Below, piece by piece: positions 19,151 to 28,913 of a DNA stretch of 64,000 bases. The notes under the pieces were generated by a model. The model saw nothing but the letters and a program-made list of their open reading frames with translations, was not told the DNA's origin and did not search any database. The translations under genes were made by a program, and so were the position numbers. Each line of letters starts with the position of its first letter. Positions within the stretch are counted from its first letter, which is position 1. The DNA lies in contig JAJYIF010000005.1 in assembly GCA_021790195.1 (NCBI GenBank), forward strand, positions 1-64,000, read 5' to 3'. This DNA comes from Nitrospirota bacterium. GTDB lineage: Bacteria; Nitrospirota; Thermodesulfovibrionia; Thermodesulfovibrionales; UBA9159.

Positions 19151-20082
19151 GCCTTCTGCAATTTAAGAAGCCTCTTCAGCTTTGGGAAATCGCCCACGAT
19201 GCCGTTCGGCAGAAAGATGATTATTATGATCAGCAAAATACCGAAGAAGGTATAATGCGCCGTGCCGAGGCCGGGTATGGAGCGTATCCACTCCGCCAAC
19301 AAGACCATGATCACGGCGCCCACGACGGGTCCCCAGTAAGTGGCGACGCCCCCCACCATGACGATCATTATTGTGATGATCGAAATGTCGTGAAGTGCAA
19401 AAACGACATTGGGGTCGATATACCCCATGTAATTCATATAGAACGCGCCTGCCGCGCCCGTCAGGCAGCCGCTTATGCAGAGCGCAAGCGTCTTGTAAAG
19501 CGTCGTGTTGATTCCCATGGATTCCGCAGCGTCCTGGTCTTCTCTAATTGCCACGAAATAATATCCGAGTTTCGACTCGGCCAGTTTCTTCACCAGGACG
19601 AAGGTCACGGTTGCGACGAGCAGGATGATGTAGTAATACCAAGTCTTCTCCACCCAGGTCCTTTCCTGTATCATTATGCCCAGGGTCCCGCCGGTAAAGT
19701 CCACAAGGTTCTCAGCGGTGACCCTCATCACCTCGCCGCTGGCAAGAGTGGCAAGGGCGAAAAAAGGTCCCCTGAGTCTGAGCACGATGTATCCAAGGAA
19801 GAATGAGAACAGCGCGACCACCGGGATGCTGAGCGGTACTCCCCACCACGGGGAGATCGCCATCTTAGTGTAAAGGATGCCTGCAGTATATGCGCCGACG
19901 CCGAAGTATGCTGCGTGTCCGAAGGACACCTGTCCGCAATATCCGCCCAGGAGGTTCCATGCCATGCCGACCACGGACCACATGACGACAAGAATGACCA
20001 AATGCATCGCGTAGCTGCTCAGCCCGGTCAGCGGCAAGGCCGCCAGGATCGCTAGAATGACAAAAGGCACATATCTCCTCAA
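19147..20082 (-). CDS. livM: Branched-chain amino acid ABC transporter, permease LivM
   Basis: Transmembrane permease of 311 residues with eight or more hydrophobic helices. The family motif GGYCGQVSFGHAAYFGVGAY and the EAA-like loop around VAIREDQDAAESMGINTT contact the ATPases. It overlaps livH by four bases at its start and livG by four at its end. The length is in the LivM range (about 300-420), without the long N-terminal extension of the E. coli protein. Confidence 0.95.
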   Translation of the reverse strand: MRRYVPFVILAILAALPLTGLSSYAMHLVILVVMWSVVGMAWNLLGGYCGQVSFGHAAYFGVGAYTAGILYTKMAISPWWGVPLSIPVVALFSFFLGYIVLRLRGPFFALATLASGEVMRVTAENLVDFTGGTLGIMIQERTWVEKTWYYYIILLVATVTFVLVKKLAESKLGYYFVAIREDQDAAESMGINTTLYKTLALCISGCLTGAAGAFYMNYMGYIDPNVVFALHDISIITIMIVMVGGVATYWGPVVGAVIMVLLAEWIRSIPGLGTAHYTFFGILLIIIIIFLPNGIVGDFPKLKRLLKLQKA

Positions 20083-21008
20083 GCGCCGAACCTCTTTTTC
20101 CTGAGCAGGGAAGCTACGCCTCCTGGTAGGAACACAAGGCAGGCGATGAACATCACGAACCTCCCGACAGGCGCCCAGCCCATCCCGATGTAAGTGGCGG
20201 TCAGGGACTCAAAGACCCCCAGGACCAGACCGCCGATGATGGCGCCCATGGCGGAGCCCAGCCTTCCGAGTATTGTGATAACAAAGGCGATCAACGTGAA
20301 CTGTCCTCCCAGGGCCGGGAACAAATAATAAATGGGGAGCAGGAGACACCCTGCCGCGCCCACAAGCCCGGAGCCGAGTCCAAAGGTGATAACCCGCATA
20401 AGCTTAATGTTGACTCCCATCAGGAGGGCCGCCTCCGGATCCTGGGCCGTGGCCCTTATGGATTTCCCCGTGTCCGTCTTGCTCAGGAAAAACCAGAGGG
20501 CAATTGTTATGATGACCGCGAAGACAAAGGAGACCGACCACGGCACCGAAAGCGAAAGTTCAATCGGCGACGACTTCCAGTAGTCGCTCAGGTAAAGGGC
20601 ATCGGTCGCATAGCCTACCGGGGTAGACCTATAATCGGATGTGAAAAACATTGTCGCGAGGTTGGAAAGGACCATACCTATCCCTACAGTCAGTATGACC
20701 TGGTTCTCCGGCAGGATGGATTCTACCCTGAGGACCGGATTGATGAGGAATTTCTGTATCATTACGCCGAGGAAAAACATTACCGGCGCAGCTATGAAGA
20801 CAGAGAGGTAGGGATCGACGTGAAAGAGCACGAACATCCAGTAGGCGATATACATGGCTACCATCATGAGTTCGCCGTGCGCAAGGTTGATGATCTTCAT
20901 CACGCCCATGATAAGGGTCATGCCGAGCCCGATAAGGGCGTACAGACCGCCGAGAAGAATGCCCGATATCAGTGTCTGAAGAAGAACCTCGATTTGCGCG
21001 GATGTCAT
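20079..21008 (-). CDS. livH: Branched-chain amino acid ABC transporter, permease LivH
   Basis: Partner permease, 309 residues, about eight transmembrane helices. GGLYALIGLGMTLIMGVMKIINLAHGEL is the LivH signature region, and RATAQDPEAALLMGVN is the ATPase-contact loop. It follows the binding-protein gene by 15 bases and overlaps livM by four, which fixes the operon order livJ-livH-livM-livG-livF on the minus strand. Confidence 0.95.
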   Translation of the reverse strand: MTSAQIEVLLQTLISGILLGGLYALIGLGMTLIMGVMKIINLAHGELMMVAMYIAYWMFVLFHVDPYLSVFIAAPVMFFLGVMIQKFLINPVLRVESILPENQVILTVGIGMVLSNLATMFFTSDYRSTPVGYATDALYLSDYWKSSPIELSLSVPWSVSFVFAVIITIALWFFLSKTDTGKSIRATAQDPEAALLMGVNIKLMRVITFGLGSGLVGAAGCLLLPIYYLFPALGGQFTLIAFVITILGRLGSAMGAIIGGLVLGVFESLTATYIGMGWAPVGRFVMFIACLVFLPGGVASLLRKKRFGA

Positions 21009-21023
21009 GGCTCCCGTATTCTT

Positions 21024-22214
21024 CTATCTCCTCTGTCTCCAGGTCGGAATGGGATAGATGTATCTCTTGCTCGCATGGTTCAGGGGCCAGATCGTCTCGA
21101 ACCTTCCGCTCTGGACCTGAATGGCAAGCGTGTCCATAAAGTTCTGGTTCCGGTACCCTTCCCTGTTTTCGAACCTGATGGGACCGAACGCGGTCATAAG
21201 ATTGGTCGCCTTGAGCGAATCGCGGATAGCGTCCGGAGTCCAGCTCTTCGCCCTTTCAAGGGCGTTCTTGACGACAAATATAGCGGAGTACGCCGACGCC
21301 CCGTGATAGGACGGATAAGCGCCGTATCTGGCCTTGTATTTCTCTGCATATTCCCCGGCCCCGGGGTACTTCAACTGTTCTGTCCAGAGAGTGGCGCTGA
21401 CGACATACTCAGCCGCGTCCTTTGCATTTTCTATGAATTCAGGGATCGCAAATCCCGCAGCGCCTCCGGCAAAGAGCTTGGCATCGACACGCAATTCCTT
21501 GATCTGTTTCATGAGCAAAGACGCGTCCATAACGTATGAGACCATATATACCACATCAGGCCGCGCCGCCTTGACCTTGGACAGAAGCGGTCTGAAGTCC
21601 ACGGAGCCGGCCTCATATTTTTCCTTCATCACCACCCTCACGCCGAGTTTAGCGGCATCCTTTGCCATGGCTTCCGCTCCCGAGGTGCCGAAGGCCGAGC
21701 TTTCGTACAGTATCGCTATGGTCCTGGGCTTTACGACGTCCCTGAAGAACGAAACCAGGGCATCCGCATAGTGGTCGTTCACCTGGTTCTGACGGAACAC
21801 GTACTTATAGTTCTGTTGTGTGATCTCGTCGTCCGCGCTCGCCACAATGAGATACGGCGTCTTCCTCTCTTCAGCGACTGCGGCAACCGCCTTTGCGCAG
21901 GCGGAGGTATACTCTCCGACGATAATAGGCTGCTTTTTCACATCGATGAGTCTTTCGACGATCGCCCTCGCTGTCTCGGGCTTGGCGCCGGAATCCTCAA
22001 AAGCCAATATCAATTTCTTCTTCTTGATGCCGCCCCTGGCATTCACCTCTTCAGCAGCCATTTCATAGGACCGCTTCATCATCTCGCCAAATTTGGCCTG
22101 TTTCCCTGTCAGGGGCAGCGGGATCACAAGCTCAAAGGTGTTGGCTGCGAGAACAGGTGCCGCAAAGATGCTCAGCACAAATATAAAGACAACAGCGAAA
22201 GACAAACGTTTCAT
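21024..22214 (-). CDS. livJ: ABC transporter substrate-binding protein, LivJ/LivK family
   Basis: Periplasmic receptor for the liv-type transporter, 396 residues, with a cleavable signal peptide (cut near PVLAAN). The mature part begins FELVIPLPLTGKQAKFG and shows the two-lobe leucine-binding-protein pattern (VGEYTSACAKAVAAVAEE; QNQVNDHYADALVSFF; EKYEAGSVDFRPLLSKVK; YHGASAYSAIFVVKNALERA). The start is supported by GAGGAGGG. Binding-pocket residues cannot be assigned a ligand by eye; branched-chain amino acids are the default, but aromatic acids or amides are possible. It is the first gene of the operon. Confidence 0.92.
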   Translation of the reverse strand: MKRLSFAVVFIFVLSIFAAPVLAANTFELVIPLPLTGKQAKFGEMMKRSYEMAAEEVNARGGIKKKKLILAFEDSGAKPETARAIVERLIDVKKQPIIVGEYTSACAKAVAAVAEERKTPYLIVASADDEITQQNYKYVFRQNQVNDHYADALVSFFRDVVKPRTIAILYESSAFGTSGAEAMAKDAAKLGVRVVMKEKYEAGSVDFRPLLSKVKAARPDVVYMVSYVMDASLLMKQIKELRVDAKLFAGGAAGFAIPEFIENAKDAAEYVVSATLWTEQLKYPGAGEYAEKYKARYGAYPSYHGASAYSAIFVVKNALERAKSWTPDAIRDSLKATNLMTAFGPIRFENREGYRNQNFMDTLAIQVQSGRFETIWPLNHASKRYIYPIPTWRQRR

Positions 22215-22319
22215 ACTTCCCTCCTCGAATCGGATTTCTTTATAAATAGCTGCAGCGCCACAGAGAATAGCGCTATAAAGTTTTCTTAATTCCTATCCTT
22301 CCCCTCTGTGTTTATGCGC

Positions 22320-23084
22320 TTAATCATTTCTCTCTCTTTTCCATTTTATAAATGCTGCCCTCATGAATTCCCTGTTCAACTTGGCGATAAACTTGACACT
22401 GATCCCTTTCGGACAGACCGCCTCGCACTCGTAATGATTGCTGCAGTTCCCGAAGCCCTGCCCTGCCATGGCCTCGGTCATTGCACAGACACGAACTGCC
22501 GCTTCGATCCGTCCCTGGGGGAGTGTGGCAAGATGAGACACCTTCGCCGCGGTGAAGAGCATGGCGGAACCGTTAGGACATGCGGCGATACATGCCCCGC
22601 ACCCGATGCACTCTGCCGCGTCCATCGCGGTTTCAGCGTCTTCCTTGGATATGAGAACGGCATTCCCGTCCGGAACGCCGCCGGTATGCACAGAGATATA
22701 GCCTCCGGAATACATAATGCGCTCCATCGCGCTCCGGTCCACTATGAGGTCCTTTATAACCGGGAAGGCCCGCGCGCGCCAGGGCTCTATGTATATTGCG
22801 TCTCCATCCTTGAAATGTCTCATATGGAGCTGACAGACGGTCGTCTTTTCCTTGCGTCCGTGCGGGACCCCGTTAACGACCAGCGAACACATGCCGCAGA
22901 TCCCCTCGCGACAATCATGGTCAAACGCGACAGGTTCCTTCCCGTTCTTGACCAGACCTTCGTTTACGACATCGAGCATTTCAAGAAAAGACATGTCGCG
23001 GCTTACATCTCTTGCATCATGCCGCTCCATCTTTCCGGTCTCATCGGGGCCTTTTTGCCGCCAGATATATAAAGTAAGGTTCAT
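22320..23084 (-). CDS. sdhB: Succinate dehydrogenase/fumarate reductase iron-sulfur subunit
   Basis: Electron-transfer subunit between the flavoprotein and the membrane anchor. 254 residues from MNLTLYIWR; an upstream in-frame start would read into the palindromic repeat, and the chosen ATG has GAGGG six bases upstream. The [2Fe-2S] ligands are in CREGICGMC plus the later Cys of the VCQLH segment. [4Fe-4S] and [3Fe-4S] ligands are in [12 protein letters not shown] and [14 protein letters not shown]. The Cys-Ile-Gly-Cys-Gly-Ala-Cys pattern and organisation match the SdhB of the sdhCAB (b558) class. About 100 bases separate it from sdhA because of an inserted palindromic element. Confidence 0.94.
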   Translation of the reverse strand: MNLTLYIWRQKGPDETGKMERHDARDVSRDMSFLEMLDVVNEGLVKNGKEPVAFDHDCREGICGMCSLVVNGVPHGRKEKTTVCQLHMRHFKDGDAIYIEPWRARAFPVIKDLIVDRSAMERIMYSGGYISVHTGGVPDGNAVLISKEDAETAMDAAECIGCGACIAACPNGSAMLFTAAKVSHLATLPQGRIEAAVRVCAMTEAMAGQGFGNCSNHYECEAVCPKGISVKFIAKLNREFMRAAFIKWKRERND

Positions 23085-23099
23085 CTGAAGCCCTCTTTC

Positions 23100-23182
23100 A
23101 CCACAGAGCCACGGAGGCACAGAGGACAAAGAAATCTTCCTTCTCAGTTATTCCTCTCAGTGTCTCGGTGCCTCTTTGGTTC
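23100..23182. repeat. Imperfect palindromic intergenic element between sdhA and sdhB
   Basis: Left arm ACCACAGAGCCACGGAGGCA continues into CAGAGG; the right arm reads CCTCTCAGTGTCTCGGTGCC then TCTTTGGTT. They are imperfectly complementary over about 27 bases (mismatches at roughly every fourth to fifth position), with a short A/T-rich centre. This CAC-GAG-type palindrome is a common free-standing intergenic element in environmental genomes. It lies inside a cistron pair that should be co-transcribed, so it will be present in sdhCAB mRNA as a hairpin. Confidence 0.7.
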
Positions 23183-23185
23183 ATA

Positions 23186-25099
23186 CTACTTATAACTCCT
23201 CGTTGCCAGCCGGACCGTCTCGAACACAAGCGGCTCCTTATGGAGTTCAGGCTCTCCACCCTCACCTTTGAATTCCCATGCCGCAACGTAGCAAAACTTC
23301 TCGTCGTCGCGCCTCGCTTCGCCGTCAGGCGTCTGGAACTCCTCGCGGAAATGGGCACCGCAGGATTCATTCCGGTGCAAAGCGTCATAAGCTATAAGTT
23401 CTCCAAATTCGAGAAAATCCGCCACACGGCCGGCCTTCTCAAGCTCCTGGTTCAGTTCTGCCCCGCTGCCCGGCACCCTCACGTTCTCCCAGAACTCAGC
23501 GCGAAGCTCGGGAATAAGTTTCAGCGCCTTCCTGAGACTCTCGGCGCTCCGGGACATGCCCACATATTCCCACATTATCTTACCCAGTTCCCGGTGCAGC
23601 TCATTGACCGTCTTCGAGCCTTTTAATGAAATCAGCTTCCTGGTGCGGCCGTCGACATCTTCTCTTGACTTACCGAATTCTGCATGATCTGCCTTGACCT
23701 TCCCGGGCGTTGTCGCCGCGAGATAATCGGCTATCGTATAAGGGATTATGAAATAGCCGTCGGCAAGTCCCTGCATGAGAGCGCTCGCGCCGAGACGGTT
23801 GGCCCCGTGGTCAGAGAAGTTGGCCTCGCCGAGCACGAAAAGTCCGGGGATGTTGCTCTGTAGATTGTAATCAACCCAAAGACCGCCCATGGCATAATGA
23901 GGAGCGGGATAAATGCGCATCGGCTGTTTGTACGCGTCTTCGGCGGTTATCTTTTCGTACATTTCGAAGAGGTTGCCGTAGCGCTCGCGGACCTTCTCCT
24001 CGCCGAGCCTGCTTATCGCGTCTGCAAAATCGAGGTAAACGCCCCTCCCCCCTGGTCCGACCCCGAGTCCCTCGTCGCAGACCTCCTTCGTTGCGCGCGA
24101 GGCAACGTCTCTTGCAGAAAGATTTCCGTAGCTCGGGTATTTGCGCTCCAGGAAATAATCCCGTTCAGCCTCCGGCACCTCTTTCGGCGGTCTCTTGTCG
24201 CCCTTCTTCCCGGGGACCCAGACCCTGCCGTCGTTTCTCAGAGATTCAGACATGAGAGTGAGCTTGGACTGGTGCTCCCCTGTAACCGGGATGCACGTGG
24301 GATGAATCTGGTTAAAACAGGGATTGGCAAAGAAAGCGCCTTTCTTGAAGGCCCGGTATGTCGCCGTCACATTGGAGCCCATCGCGTTTGTCGAAAGGCA
24401 ATAGACATTCGAATAACCGCCGGAACAGAGACAGACCGCGTCCCCCGCATAAGATGCGATTTCTCCGGTAATGAGATTTCTCGTCGTGATGCCCTTGGCC
24501 TCGCCGTCCACTACTACGAGATCGAGCATCTCGGTGCGCGGATGCACTCTCACAGAGCCTGCCTTTATCTGACGGCAGAGGGCCGAATAGGCCCCGAGCA
24601 GCAACTGCTGTCCGGTCTGGCCCCGGGCGTAGAAGGTGCGCGATACCAGCGCCCCGCCGAAGGAGCGGTTTTCGAGATAACCTGCGTAGTCGCGCGCAAA
24701 AGGCACTCCCTGAGCAACGCATTGGTCGATGATATTGCTGCTCACCGCCGCAAGTCTGTAAACATTTGCCTCCCTCGACCTGAAATCTCCTCCTTTTACG
24801 GTGTCATAGAAGAGGCGGTAGACGCTGTCGCCGTCATTTGGATAATTCTTGGCCGCGTTGATCCCACCTTGGGCTGAAATACTGTGGCCCCGGCGAGGAC
24901 TGTCCTGGTAACAAAACACTTCGACTTTATAACCCAGTTCGGCCAGGGTTGCGGAGGCGGAGGTCCCGGCGAGACCCGCTCCCACCACTATGACAGTAAA
25001 TTTGCGTTTGTTCGCAGGTCCGACCAGCCTCATCTCGTGCAGACGCTTCTCCCACTTCTCGGAGAGTGGACCGGATGGGCATTTCCCGTCGAGTATCAC
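23186..25099 (-). CDS. sdhA: Succinate dehydrogenase/fumarate reductase flavoprotein subunit
   Basis: Catalytic FAD subunit, 637 residues. The dinucleotide-binding start [19 protein letters not shown] is followed by [18 protein letters not shown], where His of RGHS is the expected site of covalent FAD. The active-site segments [20 protein letters not shown] and [16 protein letters not shown] carry catalytic His and Arg. The capping sequence [34 protein letters not shown] is intact. The longer N-terminus and sequence style match the Bacteroidetes/delta-proteobacterial b558 class. It follows sdhC by five bases. The direction in vivo (succinate oxidation or fumarate reduction) cannot be told from sequence. 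Confidence 0.96.
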   Translation of the reverse strand: MILDGKCPSGPLSEKWEKRLHEMRLVGPANKRKFTVIVVGAGLAGTSASATLAELGYKVEVFCYQDSPRRGHSISAQGGINAAKNYPNDGDSVYRLFYDTVKGGDFRSREANVYRLAAVSSNIIDQCVAQGVPFARDYAGYLENRSFGGALVSRTFYARGQTGQQLLLGAYSALCRQIKAGSVRVHPRTEMLDLVVVDGEAKGITTRNLITGEIASYAGDAVCLCSGGYSNVYCLSTNAMGSNVTATYRAFKKGAFFANPCFNQIHPTCIPVTGEHQSKLTLMSESLRNDGRVWVPGKKGDKRPPKEVPEAERDYFLERKYPSYGNLSARDVASRATKEVCDEGLGVGPGGRGVYLDFADAISRLGEEKVRERYGNLFEMYEKITAEDAYKQPMRIYPAPHYAMGGLWVDYNLQSNIPGLFVLGEANFSDHGANRLGASALMQGLADGYFIIPYTIADYLAATTPGKVKADHAEFGKSREDVDGRTRKLISLKGSKTVNELHRELGKIMWEYVGMSRSAESLRKALKLIPELRAEFWENVRVPGSGAELNQELEKAGRVADFLEFGELIAYDALHRNESCGAHFREEFQTPDGEARRDDEKFCYVAAWEFKGEGGEPELHKEPLVFETVRLATRSYK

Positions 25100-25104
25100 T
25101 AACT

Positions 25105-25779
25105 CTACCCCTTCAGTATCCCTGCGAGGATAACCACGGGTATGGATATGAATCCGGCCGAAATAATGACCGCCACAAGAGTGCCGTACTTTTGAAAAAA
25201 GGGCAGCGTCTTTTCATTATTCAGACCCAGTGTCTGGATAAAACTCTGTATGCCGTGAGAAAGATGAAAGGCAAGCGCTATCATTGAGCCGATATAGACA
25301 AGAGCGACAGCGGATCTTCTGAAAGTCCGGACTACCATGTGGAACACGTCGGGTCGTCCGAACACATCGAAGTTCCTGTCGGCCGAAATCGCAGGATCGG
25401 TGACCTGAAATGTGAACTGAAGGAGATGATAGATTATAAAAACCCCAAGAAGCACTCCCGTCCAGATCATGCTTCTCCCGGCAAAGGTCGAGTTGAGGCT
25501 TTTCCTTATAGCATATGAGTCGGGTTTGGCTTTGTAGTTTTCGGCGGTAAGCTGAATGCCGAAAAAAACATGAAGGAAGACCGCTGCGATCATAATAGGC
25601 CTGTAAGTCCAGATCAGGAGCGCAAGATCGTGCAGCTTCTCCGCGTAGGAATTGAGGCTGTCGGAGCCTGCGAAGATCGTGGTGTTGCCGAGCAGGTGAG
25701 CGATGACAAAGAGCAGCATCACCAGGCCGCTTACAGCCATGACGACCTTCCTTCCAACCATGCTTTTCAGAAATCGCAT
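25105..25779 (-). CDS. sdhC: Succinate dehydrogenase cytochrome b558 subunit
   Basis: Single-polypeptide di-heme membrane anchor, 224 residues with five hydrophobic helices, matching the b558 (TIGR02046-like) family used by menaquinone-linked enzymes. Heme-ligand candidates are His28 (VIAHLLGN), His47 (KLHDLALL), His65 ([11 protein letters not shown]), His119 (IIYHLLQF) and His168 ([11 protein letters not shown]). It is the first gene of sdhCAB, preceded by AAGGTG at good spacing. The 240-base gap upstream shows no other gene. Confidence 0.93.
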   Translation of the reverse strand: MRFLKSMVGRKVVMAVSGLVMLLFVIAHLLGNTTIFAGSDSLNSYAEKLHDLALLIWTYRPIMIAAVFLHVFFGIQLTAENYKAKPDSYAIRKSLNSTFAGRSMIWTGVLLGVFIIYHLLQFTFQVTDPAISADRNFDVFGRPDVFHMVVRTFRRSAVALVYIGSMIALAFHLSHGIQSFIQTLGLNNEKTLPFFQKYGTLVAVIISAGFISIPVVILAGILKG

Positions 25780-26020
25780 ATATGCACCTTATAGCTGCAT
25801 GAACTCACGTATCGACGCTGGTTGATGTGCGGAAGAGTCTTCAGCAACGATACCTTGAGTACCCGAAGCACACGACTTGTCTGCTGGCAAACTTCACGTA
25901 TTGTTAAATACCCTTTCACTGCCGATCTCAAATAAATCATCGTTTTCTGAAGACTCTGGAGTACGTCTGCCCGCGTCACATGCGCTGCCGGGTATCCGCC
26001 TTCTTACCGCCCCGCAATTC

Positions 26021-27427
26021 TTATCTTCTCGCCAATCCCGTCTTTCTTGCCGCCTCGGCCACGGCATGGGCGACGTTAGAAACGACCTTGCGGTCAAACC
26101 CGCTCGGTATGATATAATCCTCGTGCAGTTCATCATCCTTCACCATATGCGCAATCGCCTTGGCAGCGGCGAATTTTATCTCTTCGTTGACACCCCTGGC
26201 CCTTACGTCGAGAAGCCCCCTGAATATGCCGGGGAAACCGAGCATGTTATTTATCTGATTCGGATAATCGGACCGCCCGGTGGCAAGCACCTTCGCCAGC
26301 GGAAGGGCCTCTTCAGGGTCTATCTCAGGATCCGGATTGGCAAGCGTGAAAAGAACGGGGTTCCTGTCCATCTTCCGTATGTCCTGGGCGGTTATGGCCC
26401 TTGGCCCCGCCAGCCCGAGAAAAACATTCGCGCCCTTCATGGCAGCGGAAACCGGACCCTTCACCCTTCGGGGGTTTGTCCTTTCCGCAATTGCGGCCTT
26501 GTAGGCGTTCATGTCCGCCTTCCTTCCCGGATAGAGCGCGCCTGCCCTGTCGCACACGACGATGTCCCTGACCCCGTATGAAGAGAGCATCTTTGCATTG
26601 GCGATGCCGGCAGCGCCCGCCCCCAGGATAACCACCCTGAAATTCCTTATGTCTTTTTTCAGCAGTCGTGCGACATTTATCAGTCCCGCGAGAACGACGA
26701 CCGCAGTGCCATGCTGATCGTCATGGAAGACGGGGATGTCAAGTTCCTTCCTCAGCCGCATCTCCACTTCAAAACACCTCGGTGCAGAGATGTCTTCAAG
26801 GTTTATGCCTCCGAAGGGAGTAGAGATATGCTTGACGGTCTCGATGATCTCTTCGGTGTCTTTCGTGTTCAGGGCTATGGGAAACGCGTCTATGTCGGCG
26901 AACTCCTTGAAGATCATCGCCTTGCCCTCCATCACAGGCATGGCGGCCTCCGGACCAATGTCTCCCAGGCCCAGCACTGCCGTGCCGTCAGTCACCACGG
27001 CGACCGCATTGCCCTTGATGGTGTATCTGTAAGCATGGTCCTTATGCTCCTGAATGTCCCGGCAAACCCGCGCGACACCGGGGGTATAGACCTTCGAGAG
27101 GTCTTCCCTGTCCCGCACATGCACCTTATTGTGTATCTCTATCTTGCCGCCCTCGTGCGCGGAGAAGGTGCGGTCCATTACCCTGAGGACTTTGATCCCT
27201 TCGATCTTCCTGATACAATTCACGATCCGCTGCTCGTGTTTTTCGTCGCGGGCGTTGACGGTAATGTCCCTGACGATCTTCCCCTTTTCAACCCGGACTA
27301 TATCGATAGCGCCCAGGTCTCCCCCGGCATGGCTGACAGCGCTCGCCATGCGCGAAAACATGCCGACTCTGTTCTCGATCTCTGCGCGGATCGTCACACT
27401 ATAGCTCGGACTCGGGATACGGGCCAT
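26021..27427 (-). CDS. Malic enzyme (malate dehydrogenase, oxaloacetate-decarboxylating) with N-terminal ACT domain
   Basis: Converts malate to pyruvate and CO2 with NAD(P)H production. 468 residues: an ACT-type domain (SYSVTIRAEIENRVGMFSRM to about residue 75), then the malic domain (KVYTPGVARVCRDI; TDGTAVLGLGDIGPEAAMPVMEGKA) and the NAD-binding domain (VVILGAGAAGIANAKML). Catalytic Tyr and Lys sit in VYTPGV and MEGKA. PVFHDDQHGTA holds the metal ligands. The ACT domain suggests amino-acid or small-ligand control. It is monocistronic as far as can be seen and lies near sdhCAB, consistent with C4-dicarboxylate metabolism. Confidence 0.95.
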   Translation of the reverse strand: MARIPSPSYSVTIRAEIENRVGMFSRMASAVSHAGGDLGAIDIVRVEKGKIVRDITVNARDEKHEQRIVNCIRKIEGIKVLRVMDRTFSAHEGGKIEIHNKVHVRDREDLSKVYTPGVARVCRDIQEHKDHAYRYTIKGNAVAVVTDGTAVLGLGDIGPEAAMPVMEGKAMIFKEFADIDAFPIALNTKDTEEIIETVKHISTPFGGINLEDISAPRCFEVEMRLRKELDIPVFHDDQHGTAVVVLAGLINVARLLKKDIRNFRVVILGAGAAGIANAKMLSSYGVRDIVVCDRAGALYPGRKADMNAYKAAIAERTNPRRVKGPVSAAMKGANVFLGLAGPRAITAQDIRKMDRNPVLFTLANPDPEIDPEEALPLAKVLATGRSDYPNQINNMLGFPGIFRGLLDVRARGVNEEIKFAAAKAIAHMVKDDELHEDYIIPSGFDRKVVSNVAHAVAEAARKTGLARR

Positions 27428-27614
27428 ATCAAACCTCCGGATAGACTGAGACCTAACTATGAGAATATCAAATTAGGCCCTCGAATTCAATTTAGGAATT
27501 TCGGCAGGAGTGAAAAGGCGGGAAAGCGGGTACTCTAACAGCTTGCCGATTTATAGGGGAATCCTAGCGGTGACTGACGCTCGAAAAGGGGGGCGCTGCA
27601 AACAAAAAAAAGCA

Positions 27615-28115
27615 TTATGCCCAGGGCGTCCCCCCGTCAACGATGCTGTGCTCCTCCCACATAAACCAGCTTCCTGAGTCTTTCAGGAAGAAATAGGTAT
27701 TCGAAAAAGCCGCATAGTGCTGCTCTTCCTCTTTCACAAGTCTCTCAAAAAGGGCCTTTTCCTTTGCGGACGCCGCCTCTGAGGCGGCCTTCTTATAAAA
27801 CGCAATGCCTTCCTTCTCCATGTCAGATGCTATCTTGAAGGCATTCAGTTCGTCCTGTGTTGCTGCCACCCTCTCCATCATTTCATCCCTCAGCTCTTCA
27901 AACACCGTCTTTATGTTCTTCATCGGACTTGCCTCCTTGATATGGAGGTCGAGGCCCTTCACTATGTCCGAAAGCATATCGAGGTGACGCTTTTCATCTC
28001 CGGCTATGGAGAGGAACATCTTCTTTCCCACCTTGTTCTTCACTTTTTCGGAGGCCTCGGTGTAAAAATTTATGGCGTCCGTTTCCATCTTTATCGCTAT
28101 CTCGACTGAATTCAT
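27615..28115 (-). CDS. Ferritin-like/rubrerythrin-type di-iron protein
   Basis: A 166-residue four-helix di-iron protein. The Glu/His pattern is clear: IKMETDAINFYTEA, AGDEKRHLDMLSDI, DMEKEGIAFYKKAA and LVKEEEQHYAAFSNTY give two ExxH-type metal-binding pairs. There is no rubredoxin domain in the same chain; instead a separate rubredoxin gene lies just upstream and could donate electrons. Such proteins reduce peroxide or store iron in anaerobes. AGGAGG precedes the ATG and lies next to the rubredoxin stop codon, so the two genes are co-transcribed. Confidence 0.88.
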   Translation of the reverse strand: MNSVEIAIKMETDAINFYTEASEKVKNKVGKKMFLSIAGDEKRHLDMLSDIVKGLDLHIKEASPMKNIKTVFEELRDEMMERVAATQDELNAFKIASDMEKEGIAFYKKAASEAASAKEKALFERLVKEEEQHYAAFSNTYFFLKDSGSWFMWEEHSIVDGGTPWA

Positions 28116-28127
28116 AAATACCTCCTG

Positions 28128-28286
28128 TCAGACCTTCTCGAACATGTCTTTTGTGGCCCCGCACACCGGACATACCCAGGAATCGGGCAGCTGCTCGAAG
28201 GGTGTCCCCGGCGCTACCCCGCCGTCAGGATCTCCCAGCTCCGGCTCATAGATGTAACCGCAGATCGTACATTTCCATTTTTCCAT
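28128..28286 (-). CDS. Rubredoxin
   Basis: A 52-residue one-electron carrier. The reading starts [16 protein letters not shown] and ends [16 protein letters not shown]: two C-x2-C knuckles (CTIC and CPVC) ligate one iron. [18 protein letters not shown] is the typical central loop. GGAGG lies nine bases before the ATG. It is the first gene of a two-gene operon with the ferritin-like protein, matching the rubredoxin-to-rubrerythrin electron route to peroxide. Confidence 0.95.
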   Translation of the reverse strand: MEKWKCTICGYIYEPELGDPDGGVAPGTPFEQLPDSWVCPVCGATKDMFEKV

Positions 28287-28406
28287 CGGATAAACCTCCG
28301 TCCTTATCAGGGATTATGCTATTTCAATGACCGCTCCGGCCCATCTCACGCTGGGCCGCCGCGCCTTTGCGCGAAAATTGATTCCTGGCAGTCATATATT
28401 TCTAAC

Positions 28407-28433
28407 ATTATAGGAATCTCCTGCCGCTGTCAA
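28407..28433 (-). promoter_or_regulatory. Candidate promoter of the rubredoxin operon
   Basis: On the minus strand a perfect TTGACA and a perfect TATAAT are separated by 15 bases, upstream of the rubredoxin gene. The spacing is shorter than the usual 17, which may make it activator-dependent. The predicted leader is about 110 bases and contains a small GGCCCA/TGGGCC hairpin. The hexamers are seen directly; activity is inferred. Confidence 0.55.
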
Positions 28434-28565
28434 CAAAGATTGAAAAAGAGATGACCAAAACCCAGTAATCGGTCTTTGCCTGACTAATGAAATCCCTTAG
28501 TTGCCGCGAAAAGAATTATCCCCACCCAGAAGATTCTAGCAGTATGATCGACTCTCACGACTGAG

Positions 28566-28913
28566 CTAACCGGTGCGGAATCTTCTCCCGCGTCCGCTTG
28601 AGTGTTTTCTTAGCCTGCCTGCCTTTATAGTCTCATTGATCAGCCTCAATTCAAGTCGATAACCAAGGGCGTGAGCATATTTTTGCAATGTGGCCAATGA
28701 CGGTGAGTGCTTTCCTTTTCCGGATTCCAGACGCGCCACTGCAGATTGCGTTGTACCAATACGTTTGGCAACCTCTGCCTGAGTGATACCGGCCAAAGTG
28801 CGTGCTTTCAAGAATTCGTCAAAAAGCGCAAACTCTTCATCGAGTCGATCATATTCGGCCCTCACTTCCGTGCGAGCAAGAGCACGCGACTTAAGTTCCT
28901 TGTGTGTGAGCAT
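28566..28913 (-). CDS. higA: HigA-type antitoxin, XRE-family HTH
   Basis: A 115-residue Cro/C1-type DNA-binding protein. The HTH spans ~43-95: ITQAEVAKRIGTTQSAVARLESG, then SLATLQKYAHALGYRLELRL. An N-terminal helix (EYDRLDEEFALFDEFLKART) precedes it, the order seen in HigA partners of Gp49/DUF891 toxins. The start is set by AAGGAGGT, and the gene overlaps the toxin by 23 bases, toxin first, as in higBA operons. The C-terminus is basic (KHSSGRGRRFRTG). It probably neutralises the toxin and represses the shared promoter. Confidence 0.88.
   Translation of the reverse strand: MLTHKELKSRALARTEVRAEYDRLDEEFALFDEFLKARTLAGITQAEVAKRIGTTQSAVARLESGKGKHSPSLATLQKYAHALGYRLELRLINETIKAGRLRKHSSGRGRRFRTG

Noticed and set aside
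23897-24877. Plus-strand open frame of 326 codons
   Set aside because: Antisense shadow of sdhA.
26711-27538. Plus-strand open frame of 275 codons
   Set aside because: Antisense shadow of the malic enzyme gene.
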